In this document: piece after piece, positions 34,046-44,170 of the stretch
How positions within the stretch are numbered: position 1 is the first letter of the stretch
Layout: each line of letters starts with the position of its first letter
From: Lysobacterales bacterium
GTDB lineage: Bacteria; Pseudomonadota; Gammaproteobacteria; Xanthomonadales; Marinicellaceae
Assembly (NCBI GenBank): GCA_027067055.1
Contig: JAMOMK010000123.1
Coordinates: forward strand, 1-64,000
Direction: 5' to 3'
Length of the DNA stretch: 64,000 bases
The notes under the pieces: model-generated
Seen by the model: only the letters and a program-made list of their open reading frames with translations
Told to the model about the DNA's origin: nothing
Databases searched by the model: none
Translations under genes and position numbers: made by a program

Positions 34046-34861
34046 TTACTTCTTTTTAAAAGAAACAATATACGTACATATCATCGATAGAATCACATAA
34101 ATACTAAAATAATAGACGCCGATTTGTAAATTGGCGTCAGTTTTACCTGTCGACTTCATAGAAAAGTAAGTCACGACAATTGCCACTACAAAGACATCTA
34201 ACATAGACCACTTCCCTATCGCTGATAAAAACTGAATCTTTTTTTGTGATAAATGCAGCTTTTGCTGTAGGTTAATAACGATTAATAAAAGTGTTTTAAT
34301 AATTGGAGTGATGATGGTAAATAATAGAATAATCCCTGCAATAACATATTGTTGCTTTTCAAACATTTTCATCAGGGCGGAGACGATACTTTTTGATTCG
34401 TACTGAAAGATTGTATTCCCAAGCATTGGTAGGTCTTGGTACGCTGTAATCTCTAGAATTGGAGCAAACCAACCCGTAACAAGCGCCACTATGGACAAGC
34501 CGATTAAACCACTTAACAGTGCGACCTGTTTGCCAATAAAGTAGATAACAATTGCAAGTAAGACCAAACCAACAAAAGCTTTGGTGAAACGAAATGCATT
34601 CTTGTCGTATTTTTGAGCCTTTTCTTTAAGAATTTTCAACTCATCCATAGACTCAGAATAGCCATCATACCAACTAAAAGTAATTTTTTCTAATAGCTTT
34701 TTGCCCTCATTCTTTATATTACTTTCAAGTTGTAATTTATTAGTCATTTTTGTGACACTATGAGAGTAGCCTTGTGAATTGCCAAGAGCTTCATAAGCAA
34801 TCAACGATGCGATACTGCATAATACAATGACATACATTGAACTTAATATTTTACTTTTCAT
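34046..34861 (-). CDS. paraquat-inducible protein A (PqiA)-like membrane protein
   Basis: 271 residues. Five or six membrane spans; the segment IGKWSMLDVFVVAIVVTYFS near residues 215-234 is the hallmark of PqiA/LetA domains, which act with MCE proteins in lipid transport across the periplasm. One PqiA domain is present, against two in typical PqiA. Residues 30-70 form a soluble loop rich in Lys. Its ATG overlaps the last codons of yhdP (11 bases), tying it to another envelope lipid-transport gene. Confidence 0.85.
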   Translation of the reverse strand: MKSKILSSMYVIVLCSIASLIAYEALGNSQGYSHSVTKMTNKLQLESNIKNEGKKLLEKITFSWYDGYSESMDELKILKEKAQKYDKNAFRFTKAFVGLVLLAIVIYFIGKQVALLSGLIGLSIVALVTGWFAPILEITAYQDLPMLGNTIFQYESKSIVSALMKMFEKQQYVIAGIILLFTIITPIIKTLLLIVINLQQKLHLSQKKIQFLSAIGKWSMLDVFVVAIVVTYFSMKSTGKTDANLQIGVYYFSIYVILSMICTYIVSFKKK

Positions 34862-37800
34862 TTCTTTTCTTTGTCTCCACTAAAACAATATTGGGTTCAT
34901 CCCAACTACCCGTTACTTTATATATGATTTTCCCCACATCCTTTAAACCTTTATGAAACATTCCTTGTACTAAAAAGCCAGCAGCAGCACCAACTGCACC
35001 GCCTGTAATTGCACCTATTGTCGGCAATATCCGACCCACTCTTGGTTCGATAATTATCCTTTGATCATAGTCCTGAGTTGCTAATCCTGTTCTTCCTGAA
35101 ACACTAATCTTTGCACTTGATGAATCAATAATAAATGCATCGGTATAAGCATCGCCTTCTCTGAGTTCAAAATCCCCTTTCATGGATTGAAATTGTAAAC
35201 CCTTTGCAAAGACATCACTAAAATCTAGTATTAATCGTCTGGGTAAGTTTGTTAAACTAAATAAACCGAGTACTCTTCCCATACCAGGTTTTTGGTCAAC
35301 CACTTCACCTTTGCCTAATTCAACATGAATTGAGCCACTGATGTTTTTTATTTCAAAACTACTGGGTAATCCATGCCACTGTGCTTGCATGTTTACTAAC
35401 GTTTCAGTGTGGCTAATGGGTGCCTGGAACCCTAATTTTTTCATAAATTCTGCAATATTTCGTGATGTCATGATAATATTAAATTTTGAAAGTCCATTTT
35501 TACTTTCGTCTCGTAACCATTCTCCATTAATATTTAATTTAAGCAAGTCAGAGTGAGTTACGAATTTTTCAACTTTTATGCCTTCACTGACAGGTCGTAC
35601 CTCAATACTTGACTCTCCCAAAGGAATGCCATCGTAGATAAAATCACCTATCCATATATGTAGCGGTGGGTAGCTTGAACTAACTTGCTCACTTGATTCT
35701 TCAGCCTTAGCATTATCAGGTGCTTGCCAATGCAGTTTTTGTAGCTGAACAATAATTCCTTTTTTGCTCAAGTTATTGGCTATTTTGACAGTTCCAGAAA
35801 TGTCTTGGGCTTGAATCGTTAAATCAATACTTTCATCTTTAATGTTATTGAATACATCAACATTCACATTCTTCAACTCACGTGCCATAAATATAAGCGT
35901 ATCAATCTGTAAAGACATGTTTTCAAATGGAAGGTCTTTAGAATTGCCTTGTGATTTGTTTTTGGTGAGTACACTTATCCATTTATCGACATCCACAATT
36001 CCTAAATGTCCACCGAACTTATCTTGGGTTTTACCAAATATTAATTTATTTAATTTGAACTCACCTGACTCGCGGTTAACGCTAAAATTTGATGTTAATG
36101 ATTGATTAAAACTTAAATCCCAACCGCTATCTAAACAAGGGAGAGTGCATGATAAAGAAAAAGGAGTGCTTTGTTCTATCGGTTTTGTAAAAGGTGGAGG
36201 TATATCTAACTGAACACCAATTAAATTAGAGTTTGCAGTAAAAACAGTCTGTGCTTGCTTGCTATTTGAAATGGAGAACTCCCATGGAGCACGTCCAATT
36301 GCTGGCAACTCAAACCCAAGTGTTGATTCAAAATTTGTTACATCATAATTACCATTTATCAACACATTAATTTTCGTAGGTTGATTGGCTTGGTTGACTA
36401 TATCGCCAGATACCACTGCACTTTGGTTAAGGAATTTGGCTTTTAAATCGGATAGCTTTAAAGATAAACCTGAAAAATTCAATTCCCCAACTAAATCAAG
36501 TAATTGAAAATGACCAACTTGAAAATCAGTATGATTAAAATCAACTGAGCCTGATGGTTCTATTTTAACATTGGGTATATTCAGAGGAAACCCTAAGTGA
36601 ACATGTGCTTCCTGTTTGCCTTTTAAAGATATGTCTTCATCTAAAATTTTCAAGCCTTTTTTCATTGGTGATGATTTTAGAAAATCAAGCAAATAATTAT
36701 CTTTACCCTTAGCATTAACATCAACTGTTAAAAAAGGTTTTTTGAAGTTTTTTATACGAGCCAATACATTTTTGATGCGCGCTTTCATTACACGACCCTC
36801 GTGCGACTTTACACTCAAGGACATGTTTTTAGTGTCTACAACTGCATTAAAATCAGAAAGTATCGGCCAATCTTTATGGTATTTAACTTGTGCATTTTTT
36901 AAGTTCGATTGTGTGATAAAAACACCTTGACTGGCTTTAAAGGGATAATCTTTAGTCATGCCATGATAAATTATCATGCCATTTTCAACCACTCCAGAGA
37001 CCAAAGCTTGATCTAAAAAATTTAATAGCTTTGGTTTCCATTTGTTTTTTGGCCAATATTTATAAAGTTTATCAACTTGGGCTTCATATATTGCAAAGGT
37101 TAAATCCATAAACAGGTTTTCATCAAGCCCAATTCGTGCAGCACCATCTAAAATAAAATCATTACAATCACACCACATAGAATTAATTTTGACATCTACA
37201 TCATTGTCTTGCATGGATGTTTGTGCAGTGATTAATAAATTTTTCCATTCAACGGAACCACGCAAAACTCCAGGGATGTGAGCTGAACCATTTTCAGAGT
37301 CAATAAGCAACCTGATTTGTTCATTGTGAAAACTAATTGAACCCGCTAAGTTGGTTAATCGTGTCACGTCAGTGGTCACATTTATATTTTCAAAAGAAAT
37401 ACTGGCATCAATAATGCGCCTTAAATCCACATCGTATTTCATTGATACATCAGCGACTTTTCCTGATAAATCAAATGCCTCAAACGCAACAGTATCAACA
37501 TTAATCACGCCTAGAATTGCACGCAATAGAGGAACATCAAGCACATCTGCTTGTAAATTTATAAATCCTTTATCACGGGTAATACGAACATTTATTTCAT
37601 CTTGTGATAGGGATGCTGTTTCAATATCTTTGATGGTTAAATCTGCCAACCATTTGTTTTTATTGCCTTTATAAATCAATTCGGCTTGGCCTGTAATTTC
37701 GGCATCATTTTCAAATAATTTATTTTTAAGGTTGGCAGTTGCCATCATTTTTACAATACTGCTATTCTGCGTTTCAACCCATAATTTTGCATCAACAAAT

Positions 37801-38540
37801 GTTTTCGGGAAAAAATTACTGTTAGTGTAATCACTAATGCTGTGTAAAGAGAGGTTTTTAGATTCCACATACCATTTGGCTTGTTTGAGAAAATCAGAGC
37901 CTTTATCAGTAATGGCTTTTAATGAAATAATATCGGCAATTTCTTTTGTATCAAGCTCTAATACAAAAGCTCTCTTGTCATTTGATTGCTGCACTGTTAT
38001 CTTTGATTTTATCTTATGTTGAGCTTTTGATAGTGGGTCTTTTATGTTTAAAGTCAGGTTATCAACTGAAAGCGTTCCTGCATCTAATAGTTTTCCTATT
38101 TTATCCGAGAATCCCTTATCCATATCCACTTCATCAGTAAGGACAATCTTTCCTGATGGCTTTCTTTCAAAATCAACATCTACATCACTAATTTCAAGGT
38201 TTATTCCTGTCGAACCTTTTGGTATGAGAAACTTAATAAAGTTAATTGTTAAAACAGCTTGATCAACGGCAACCTCTTCTTCATCCTTTATTTTTAGCCC
38301 TTCAATAACAAAAGAGGGACCAAAACCACGCCATTTTCCTGAGATATGCTCTATGATAACTTCCTTATTCCATTGTTGTGACAAAAAAGAAACCACTTTA
38401 TCTTTATACAAGCTCTCATTAGGCAAAATGAGTGAAACAATACCGACCACAACACCGAATAGTACAATTAATATCGCTAATAGTCCGCGTAATTGTATCC
38501 ACAATCGAAAAGCAATAGAATGTTGAGCAGTATTAGTCAT
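34851..38540 (-). CDS. yhdP: YhdP family AsmA-like protein (intermembrane phospholipid transport)
   Basis: 1229 residues, the usual size for YhdP (about 1270). One N-terminal span (LLAILIVLFGVVVGIVSLIL), then a very long beta-rich AsmA-like body, and the C-terminal segment FLVQGMFHKGLKDVGKIIYK that ends YhdP proteins. YhdP, with TamB and YdbH, forms a bridge carrying phospholipid from the inner to the outer membrane. The order maf-rng-yhdP matches that around E. coli yhdP. Three bases separate it from rng. Confidence 0.92.
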   Translation of the reverse strand: MTNTAQHSIAFRLWIQLRGLLAILIVLFGVVVGIVSLILPNESLYKDKVVSFLSQQWNKEVIIEHISGKWRGFGPSFVIEGLKIKDEEEVAVDQAVLTINFIKFLIPKGSTGINLEISDVDVDFERKPSGKIVLTDEVDMDKGFSDKIGKLLDAGTLSVDNLTLNIKDPLSKAQHKIKSKITVQQSNDKRAFVLELDTKEIADIISLKAITDKGSDFLKQAKWYVESKNLSLHSISDYTNSNFFPKTFVDAKLWVETQNSSIVKMMATANLKNKLFENDAEITGQAELIYKGNKNKWLADLTIKDIETASLSQDEINVRITRDKGFINLQADVLDVPLLRAILGVINVDTVAFEAFDLSGKVADVSMKYDVDLRRIIDASISFENINVTTDVTRLTNLAGSISFHNEQIRLLIDSENGSAHIPGVLRGSVEWKNLLITAQTSMQDNDVDVKINSMWCDCNDFILDGAARIGLDENLFMDLTFAIYEAQVDKLYKYWPKNKWKPKLLNFLDQALVSGVVENGMIIYHGMTKDYPFKASQGVFITQSNLKNAQVKYHKDWPILSDFNAVVDTKNMSLSVKSHEGRVMKARIKNVLARIKNFKKPFLTVDVNAKGKDNYLLDFLKSSPMKKGLKILDEDISLKGKQEAHVHLGFPLNIPNVKIEPSGSVDFNHTDFQVGHFQLLDLVGELNFSGLSLKLSDLKAKFLNQSAVVSGDIVNQANQPTKINVLINGNYDVTNFESTLGFELPAIGRAPWEFSISNSKQAQTVFTANSNLIGVQLDIPPPFTKPIEQSTPFSLSCTLPCLDSGWDLSFNQSLTSNFSVNRESGEFKLNKLIFGKTQDKFGGHLGIVDVDKWISVLTKNKSQGNSKDLPFENMSLQIDTLIFMARELKNVNVDVFNNIKDESIDLTIQAQDISGTVKIANNLSKKGIIVQLQKLHWQAPDNAKAEESSEQVSSSYPPLHIWIGDFIYDGIPLGESSIEVRPVSEGIKVEKFVTHSDLLKLNINGEWLRDESKNGLSKFNIIMTSRNIAEFMKKLGFQAPISHTETLVNMQAQWHGLPSSFEIKNISGSIHVELGKGEVVDQKPGMGRVLGLFSLTNLPRRLILDFSDVFAKGLQFQSMKGDFELREGDAYTDAFIIDSSSAKISVSGRTGLATQDYDQRIIIEPRVGRILPTIGAITGGAVGAAAGFLVQGMFHKGLKDVGKIIYKVTGSWDEPNIVLVETKKRNEK

Positions 38541-38543
38541 AAA

Positions 38544-40031
38544 CTAAACTATCACCACATCGTATTGTTCTTGTGAGTAAGAGTTTTCAGGTTGCAGGCT
38601 AATTCTTTTTCCTAATTCATCTTCTAATTCTGACAATGAATGAGTTTGTTCATCTAAAATATAATCGACCAAAGCAGACGATGCTATGACCAATATTTTG
38701 CCTGTTTGAAACTGTCTTACCATGCGAATAATCTCTCTAAACAACTCATAACAAACGGATTCAACAGTTTTCACCTTACCTAAACCATCACATGATGGGC
38801 ATTGTTGTGATAACATCTGTTGTAAATTTTCTGTTGTTCTTTTACGCGTAATTTCTACCAAGCCTAAGGTTGTCAAGCCGTGAACATACGTTCTTGTTGG
38901 GTCAGATGTTAAGTGGCTTTTCAATGTTTTGATTACTTGATTTTTATGCTCTTGCTCGGACATATCAATAAAGTCAGCAATAATAATGCCACCAATATTT
39001 CTTAAGCGCAACTGCCGTGCAATTATTTGAGCAGCCTCTAGATTAGTGCGAAACACGGTTTCTTCTTGGTTTTTAAAACCAATATATTTACCCGTATTAA
39101 CATCGATTGTTGTCATCGCTTCATTTTGATCTATAACTAAATTTCCACCAGATTTCAATGGTACAAATTGACGTAAAGCCCTATTTATCTCATCATCAAT
39201 ATTGTGGAAATCAAAAATAGGTCTAGCTCCTTTATAATGAACTAATTCTCCTTGCCATTCAGGAACAAATTCTTTGATGAATCTTTTTAGGTGTACATAG
39301 ACTGTAAAAGAGTCTGTTTTAATTATTTTAACCTCAGATGAGATAAAGTCACGTACAATTCGCTTGGGTAAATTAAACTCTTGGTAGATTAACTCTTTGA
39401 CTTTACCTGTTTTAATTCGCTCATCAACCTTACCCCACAATTTGTGTAAAAATTTAAAATCACGTAACAAATCTTCTTCATTGCAGCATTCGGCATTGGT
39501 ACGAGCAATTAACCCATGTACTTTCTTCTCTTGCAATTTATCTAAACAAGCAATTAAGCGCGCGCGCTCCTGTTCTTCCATTATGCGAATTGAAATGGTG
39601 TTTACTTCCGGTTCATTTGGTAAAAGCACCAAAAAACGGCTAGGAATACTTAAATTACAGGTAATTCGTGCGCCTTTTGAACCAATAGCATCTTTATATA
39701 CCTGCACTACAATTCTTTGGCCTTCATGAACAACTGATGAAATCGAAGGGTAATTAACTTCAGAATCTGGCTTCTTTTGACCCTCTAAACGAATCAATTT
39801 TTGCTGAGAACAGACATCTGTTACATGCATGAAGGCCGATCTTTCATGCCCAATATCAACAAAAGCTGCTTGCAGACCAGGCAAGACTTTTTCAACTCGA
39901 CCAATATAAATATTACCCACACATGATGTGTTTTGGTAACGCTCAATAAGCATTTCTTGCAACATACCATTTTCAACCAGTGCCACACGGGTTTCACTTG
40001 GTGTTGAATTAATAAGTATCTCTTCGCTCAT
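38544..40031 (-). CDS. rng: ribonuclease G
   Basis: 495 residues (about 489 in E. coli). An S1-like RNA-binding domain at the N-terminus (GNIYIGRVEKVLPGLQAAFV), the catalytic DNase-I-like domain with DVNTGKYIG and IIIADFIDM carrying the Asp residues, and the zinc-link CPSCDGLGKV near residue 405. RNase G trims the 5' end of 16S rRNA and decays some mRNAs. The ATG overlaps the maf stop (ATGA). Confidence 0.95.
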   Translation of the reverse strand: MSEEILINSTPSETRVALVENGMLQEMLIERYQNTSCVGNIYIGRVEKVLPGLQAAFVDIGHERSAFMHVTDVCSQQKLIRLEGQKKPDSEVNYPSISSVVHEGQRIVVQVYKDAIGSKGARITCNLSIPSRFLVLLPNEPEVNTISIRIMEEQERARLIACLDKLQEKKVHGLIARTNAECCNEEDLLRDFKFLHKLWGKVDERIKTGKVKELIYQEFNLPKRIVRDFISSEVKIIKTDSFTVYVHLKRFIKEFVPEWQGELVHYKGARPIFDFHNIDDEINRALRQFVPLKSGGNLVIDQNEAMTTIDVNTGKYIGFKNQEETVFRTNLEAAQIIARQLRLRNIGGIIIADFIDMSEQEHKNQVIKTLKSHLTSDPTRTYVHGLTTLGLVEITRKRTTENLQQMLSQQCPSCDGLGKVKTVESVCYELFREIIRMVRQFQTGKILVIASSALVDYILDEQTHSLSELEDELGKRISLQPENSYSQEQYDVVIV

Positions 40032-40594
40032 TCAAACTCCTTAAGTAATTGTGATGTTTCATACAGTGGCAATCCCATAATGCCAGAATGACTGCCAGAA
40101 ATATACTTTATCCAGCGCGCAGCAAATCCTTGAATACCGTAACTTCCCGCCTTATCCATGGGTTCTCCACTGGCAATATATTCTTTAACCTCCTGAGATT
40201 CTAATTGATCAAACAACACTTCACTAATTGAACTTTCAACTCTTGATTTAGTCGAATCAACCAAGGCAACTGCAGTAATAACTTGGTGTTTTTTAGCTGA
40301 TAAGGACATCAACATGGTATAAGCATCTTTTTCGTCTTTGGGTTTTCCCAAAATAACATCGCCCAATACTACGATAGTATCTGAGCCAAGAGTTGGCAAT
40401 AATTTATCCGAGCGATTCCACCCTTCTTGAGCTTTTTCTTTGGCTAACCTCAAACAATAATCCAATGGCTCTTCATTGTCTCTAACACTCTCATCAATAT
40501 TTACAGGAGCGCACACTGGAATGATGCCAATTTGTTCTAGCAATTGTTTTCTTCTGGGAGATTGTGATGCAAGCACCAATTGTTTTAAAGCCAT
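40028..40594 (-). CDS. Maf family nucleoside triphosphate pyrophosphatase (YhdE type)
   Basis: 188 residues. LASQSPRRKQLLEQIG (8-23) is the Maf signature, with GSDTIVVLGDVILGKPKDEKDA (69-90) as the second active-site block and SGSHSGIMGLPLYE at the C-terminus. YhdE-type Maf hydrolyses dTTP, UTP and modified analogues and is found beside rng in many gammaproteobacteria, as here. It overlaps rng by 4 bases and follows rlmH by 3 bases. Confidence 0.93.
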   Translation of the reverse strand: MALKQLVLASQSPRRKQLLEQIGIIPVCAPVNIDESVRDNEEPLDYCLRLAKEKAQEGWNRSDKLLPTLGSDTIVVLGDVILGKPKDEKDAYTMLMSLSAKKHQVITAVALVDSTKSRVESSISEVLFDQLESQEVKEYIASGEPMDKAGSYGIQGFAARWIKYISGSHSGIMGLPLYETSQLLKEFE

Positions 40595-40597
40595 CTA

Positions 40598-41068
40598 TTA
40601 TTCACGGTGATATGGATGATTGGCTATTATACTATAGGCTCGGTATATTTGCTCAATAACAATGACACGAACCAAGGGGTGAGGAAAAGTTAATAAACTC
40701 AATGACCACTGCGCGACGGCTTTATTTTTGACTTCATCAGAAAAACCATCTGCTCCACCAATCACGATGGCAATATCAAAAGACTGCATTTGCCAATTGG
40801 TGATAGATTGAGCCAGATATTTTGTTGAAATAGCTTTGCCGTGTTCATCAAGAACAATCATTTTTTCATTTGGTTTTAATGCAGATAAAATACTCATACC
40901 TTCTATCTGCTTGGCTTTTTCAACGTTGATTGTCTTAGAACGATGAACTGGAGGAATTTCTATTAACTCGATTTGTTGGGATTTAATGAGTCGTTTATTG
41001 TAGTCATTATAAGTTTGTTGCACCCATTTGGGCATTTTTTGCCCTACTGCTAACAATCGAATTTTCAT
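40598..41068 (-). CDS. rlmH: 23S rRNA (pseudouridine1915-N3)-methyltransferase RlmH
   Basis: 156 residues, the family length. SPOUT fold with a C-terminal trefoil knot: IVIGGADGFSDEV (101-113), LSLLTFPHPLVRVIVIEQIYRAYSI and the closing NHPYHRE, all diagnostic for RlmH (YbeA). It methylates m3-psi-1915 in helix 69 of 23S rRNA. The ATG overlaps the rsfS stop (ATGA). Confidence 0.96.
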   Translation of the reverse strand: MKIRLLAVGQKMPKWVQQTYNDYNKRLIKSQQIELIEIPPVHRSKTINVEKAKQIEGMSILSALKPNEKMIVLDEHGKAISTKYLAQSITNWQMQSFDIAIVIGGADGFSDEVKNKAVAQWSLSLLTFPHPLVRVIVIEQIYRAYSIIANHPYHRE

Positions 41069-41427
41069 TCTTGTTGTGCATCAATATCCCAAAGACCTTC
41101 TAAATTGTAGTGCTCACGAGCAGGTGGGGACATGACATGTAAAACAACATCAACAAAGTCCACAACAACCCATTCGGATTGACCTAGTCCTTCTGTTCCC
41201 ATTTTTTCATAGCCGTCTTCTTGAGCCTTTTTAAAGGCTGATTCGGCAATAGTCTGGATGTGGCGATTGGATGTTCCCGAAGCAATAACCATAAAATCAG
41301 TGACTTGTGTCAGGTGTTTGACATCAATGACCGTAATGTCATTGGCTTTAGCGTCTTCTAGTGCGCCTACGATAATATTTTTCAATTGCGATGAATCAAC
41401 ATCTTGCTTACTTGGGGCTGTTTTCAT
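41065..41427 (-). CDS. rsfS: ribosomal silencing factor RsfS
   Basis: 120 residues. The Iojap-like core DITVIDVKHLTQVTDFMVIASGTSNRHIQTIA (34-65) and GLGQSEWVVVDFVDVVLHVM (about 83-102) identify RsfS, which binds L14 and blocks 30S/50S joining in starvation. It heads the seven-gene operon that continues through rlmH, maf, rng, yhdP, the PqiA-like gene and the AAA ATPase. The usual neighbour nadD is not present. Confidence 0.95.
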   Translation of the reverse strand: MKTAPSKQDVDSSQLKNIIVGALEDAKANDITVIDVKHLTQVTDFMVIASGTSNRHIQTIAESAFKKAQEDGYEKMGTEGLGQSEWVVVDFVDVVLHVMSPPAREHYNLEGLWDIDAQQE

Positions 41428-41531
41428 TAGTTCTTCAAATAGTTTGTTATGTTATATAGTTTATGGATTTTACCACTACCATGCTTTTTTTTCATGGCAA
41501 AGTGGCATTTTGCGAGTATCAATACCAAAAA

Positions 41532-41556
41532 GAGCCTCTAATTAACTTAGAAGCTC
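41532..41556 (-). terminator. rho-independent terminator after AMP nucleosidase
   Basis: Read on the minus strand, GAGCTTCTAA-GTTAA-TTAGAGGCTC is followed by TTTTT: a 10-bp stem with one G-U pair and a U-tract, 25 bases beyond the amn stop. Confidence 0.75.
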
Positions 41557-41581
41557 AAATTTTTCTAATATAAATCAAATA

Positions 41582-42364
41582 CTAATCCCAACCACCAAAA
41601 CGCAAGTGACGCATAGACTCACCATTGCCTTTAATTTCTTTTAATGCTTCGATACCTATTTTAATGTGATTATCCACATAGTTGGCCGAAACACTGCTGT
41701 CACTCTTCTCTGTTTTTACTCCTTCAGGAACCATTGGTTGATCCGTTACGAGCAATAAAGCACCTACAGGAATTTCATTGGCAAAAGCCGTAGAGAATAT
41801 AGTTGCTGTTTCCATATCAATTGCCATCGCACGGCATTTTCGCAAGTAAGATTTAAACTCATTATCATGCTCCCAGACTCGGCGATTAGTGGTAAATACA
41901 GTTCCTGTCCAATAATCTAATTTAAACTTAACTATTGTTGCTGAGACTGCTCTTTGCAACTTAAATGCAGGCAGTGCAGGCACTTCTGGTGGTAAATAAT
42001 CATTGGATGTTCCTTCCCCACGAATCCCTGCAAGTGGAAGTATTAAATCTCCTAAATTATTTTTCTTCTTAAGACCGCCACATTTACCCAAAAACAAAAC
42101 TGCCTTAGGTTTAATAGCACTAAGCAAATCCATAATTGTTGCAGCATTTGCAGACCCCATACCAAAGTTAATGATGGTTATACCATCGTGCGTGGCATTA
42201 CTCATGGGGCGGTCTTCGCCTTGAATCTCGGCTCCAGTTTGCTCACAAAAACGATTAACGTAATCTGAAAAATTTGTTAATAGAATGACATCACCGAAGT
42301 CTTCTAGTGCTGTGCCTGTATAACGAGGCAACCAATTTGAGACAATTTCTTTTTTACTTATCAT
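41582..42364 (-). CDS. amn: AMP nucleosidase, short type
   Basis: 260 residues. A nucleoside phosphorylase fold with IINFGMGSANAATIMDLL (about 69-86), VLFLGKCGGLK (91-101), FTTNRRVWEHD and AMAIDMETATIFSTAFANE (about 183-201), where the Glu contacts the ribose. This matches the short putative AMP nucleosidases rather than the 480-residue E. coli Amn. It would split AMP into adenine and ribose 5-phosphate. AAGGAGAA precedes the ATG. The purEK genes lie upstream on the same strand. Confidence 0.88.
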   Translation of the reverse strand: MISKKEIVSNWLPRYTGTALEDFGDVILLTNFSDYVNRFCEQTGAEIQGEDRPMSNATHDGITIINFGMGSANAATIMDLLSAIKPKAVLFLGKCGGLKKKNNLGDLILPLAGIRGEGTSNDYLPPEVPALPAFKLQRAVSATIVKFKLDYWTGTVFTTNRRVWEHDNEFKSYLRKCRAMAIDMETATIFSTAFANEIPVGALLLVTDQPMVPEGVKTEKSDSSVSANYVDNHIKIGIEALKEIKGNGESMRHLRFGGWD

Positions 42365-42465
42365 TATTATTCTCCTTATTGAAATTGACGGAGTATGATA
42401 AAGAGATTAGCTTGTAATAGCAACTAATAGATTGTTTTGAAGACTTAGAAGAATACTTTTTAGCG

Positions 42466-43575
42466 CTATTTTGTAAGTAGTTCAGCCAACTTAACAACCT
42501 TTTCATGTAAGTCTTGGGCGTTGTCAGCTACTACGGTTGAATGACCCACTTTACGTCCTTTACGCTCTTGTTTGCCATAGATATGCCAGTAAATACCTTT
42601 TTCTTTAGAATTTAAGGAAATTTTTGGAATTTCTCCAATCCAGTTTATCATGGCAGAATACCCTAGGCTCATCTGTGTTGAACCAATTGACAAACCCATG
42701 CCGGCTCTTAAATGGTTCTCAAACTGAGATGTTACCGCACCTTCAATACTCCAATGCCCAGAGTTATGCACACGAGGTGCCATCTCATTTATGAACAAAC
42801 CATCATGGGTTTCAAACATTTCTATCACCAACACACCAATATAACTAAGAGTGTCAGCAATTTTCTGCGCATACTCAAGTGCTTTCTCACTTATTTTAGA
42901 GGGCTTTGCGGGTACTAAAGTTGTGGTTAAAATACCATTTTTATGTTTGTTTTCACACAAGGGATAAAATTGGGTTTCGCCCTGTGCATTGCGTACCACA
43001 ATAACCGAAATTTCACGGACAAACTTCACCGCATGTTCTAAAACATAGCTTCCACCGTCAATCTCTGTCCATAGTTTTTTCAAATCAGTTTTTGAGGTAA
43101 CTCTGTGTTGCCCTTTGCCATCGTAGCCTAAAGTGCGAGTTTTCAAGAATCCATCATGACCACAACTTTTGGCTGCAAAAATCAATTCAGAATAACTATC
43201 AACACTATGAAAATCAGCAATAGGAATATCTAGAGATTTAAATAATAACTTTTCTTTTAATCGGTCTTGTGCAATTTCCAAAACCTTAGGATGTGGAAAA
43301 ATAATTGAACGTTTGGCTACGAATTCTGCCGCTTCCACAGGAACATTCTCGAAATCATAAGTGACGAAATCACATTTTTTAGCAAATTCTTCTAATGCCA
43401 TTTCATTAGAATAATCAGCAACCATCAAATCGCCAACCAAGCCAGCACAGGCATCAGCGGCAGGATCAAAAAAAACGAAGCGAAAACCCAATGGGTAACC
43501 ATCGAGAGCCAGCATTTGTGCTAATTGCCCACCGCCAAGAATACCGATGGTTGGAAAAGAAGTCTTTTGAGTCAT
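42466..43575 (-). CDS. purK: 5-(carboxyamino)imidazole ribonucleotide synthase PurK
   Basis: 369 residues. IGILGGGQLAQMLALDGYPL (10-29) is the PurK start, followed by the ATP-grasp domain (FLKTRTLGYDGKGQHRV) and the active-site block FINEMAPRVHNSGHWSIEGA. It uses ATP and bicarbonate to make N5-CAIR from AIR in purine synthesis. It follows purE by 4 bases as an operon. Confidence 0.96.
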   Translation of the reverse strand: MTQKTSFPTIGILGGGQLAQMLALDGYPLGFRFVFFDPAADACAGLVGDLMVADYSNEMALEEFAKKCDFVTYDFENVPVEAAEFVAKRSIIFPHPKVLEIAQDRLKEKLLFKSLDIPIADFHSVDSYSELIFAAKSCGHDGFLKTRTLGYDGKGQHRVTSKTDLKKLWTEIDGGSYVLEHAVKFVREISVIVVRNAQGETQFYPLCENKHKNGILTTTLVPAKPSKISEKALEYAQKIADTLSYIGVLVIEMFETHDGLFINEMAPRVHNSGHWSIEGAVTSQFENHLRAGMGLSIGSTQMSLGYSAMINWIGEIPKISLNSKEKGIYWHIYGKQERKGRKVGHSTVVADNAQDLHEKVVKLAELLTK

Positions 43576-43579
43576 GTCT

Positions 43580-44065
43580 TTAGCCTGCAGGATTGGGGTT
43601 ATCTAGTACACTTTGGGTTTGTTTCTCTCGAAACGATGCCAGATTTTGTTTGATTGTTTTATCATGAGCGGATAAAACTGCGGCACAATATAAGGCCGCA
43701 TTTTTAGCCCCTGCCAAACCGATACTCATTGTCGCCACAGGAACACCTGCTGGCATTTGCACAATAGACAATAAAGAATCCACACCACTGAGTACACTTG
43801 ATTTTATTGGAACACCAATCACCGGGACAGGTGTTAAAGCAGCAATCATACCAGGCAAATGAGCAGCACCACCAGCAGCTGCAATAATAATTTCAAAACC
43901 ATTATCTTCTGCTTGTCCAGCAAAATCAACCATCAACTGTGGTGTGCGATGTGCTGAGACAACTTGTTGATGAAACTCAATACCTAACTCATCCAATAAT
44001 TGCGCGCAATGTTGCATGGTTGCCCAATCCGATTTGGATCCCATCACTAAAGCTACTTTTTTCAT
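43580..44065 (-). CDS. purE: N5-carboxyaminoimidazole ribonucleotide mutase PurE
   Basis: 161 residues. ALVMGSKSDWATM (5-17), VVSAHRTP (36-43), AAGGAAHLPGMIAALTPVPVIGVP (63-86) and the closing region give the class I PurE layout; the active-site His is in SAHRTP. It converts N5-CAIR to CAIR. First gene of purE-purK, divergent from the HMG-CoA lyase gene. Confidence 0.97.
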   Translation of the reverse strand: MKKVALVMGSKSDWATMQHCAQLLDELGIEFHQQVVSAHRTPQLMVDFAGQAEDNGFEIIIAAAGGAAHLPGMIAALTPVPVIGVPIKSSVLSGVDSLLSIVQMPAGVPVATMSIGLAGAKNAALYCAAVLSAHDKTIKQNLASFREKQTQSVLDNPNPAG

Positions 44066-44170
44066 TAATAATCACTCGGTGTTGTTAATTTTACTAAAGA
44101 TGAATTGTGTCATACTTAAACTCAAGAAACAAATAGAACCTTAAAAAAAATAATAGAGACCTCTAAACAT

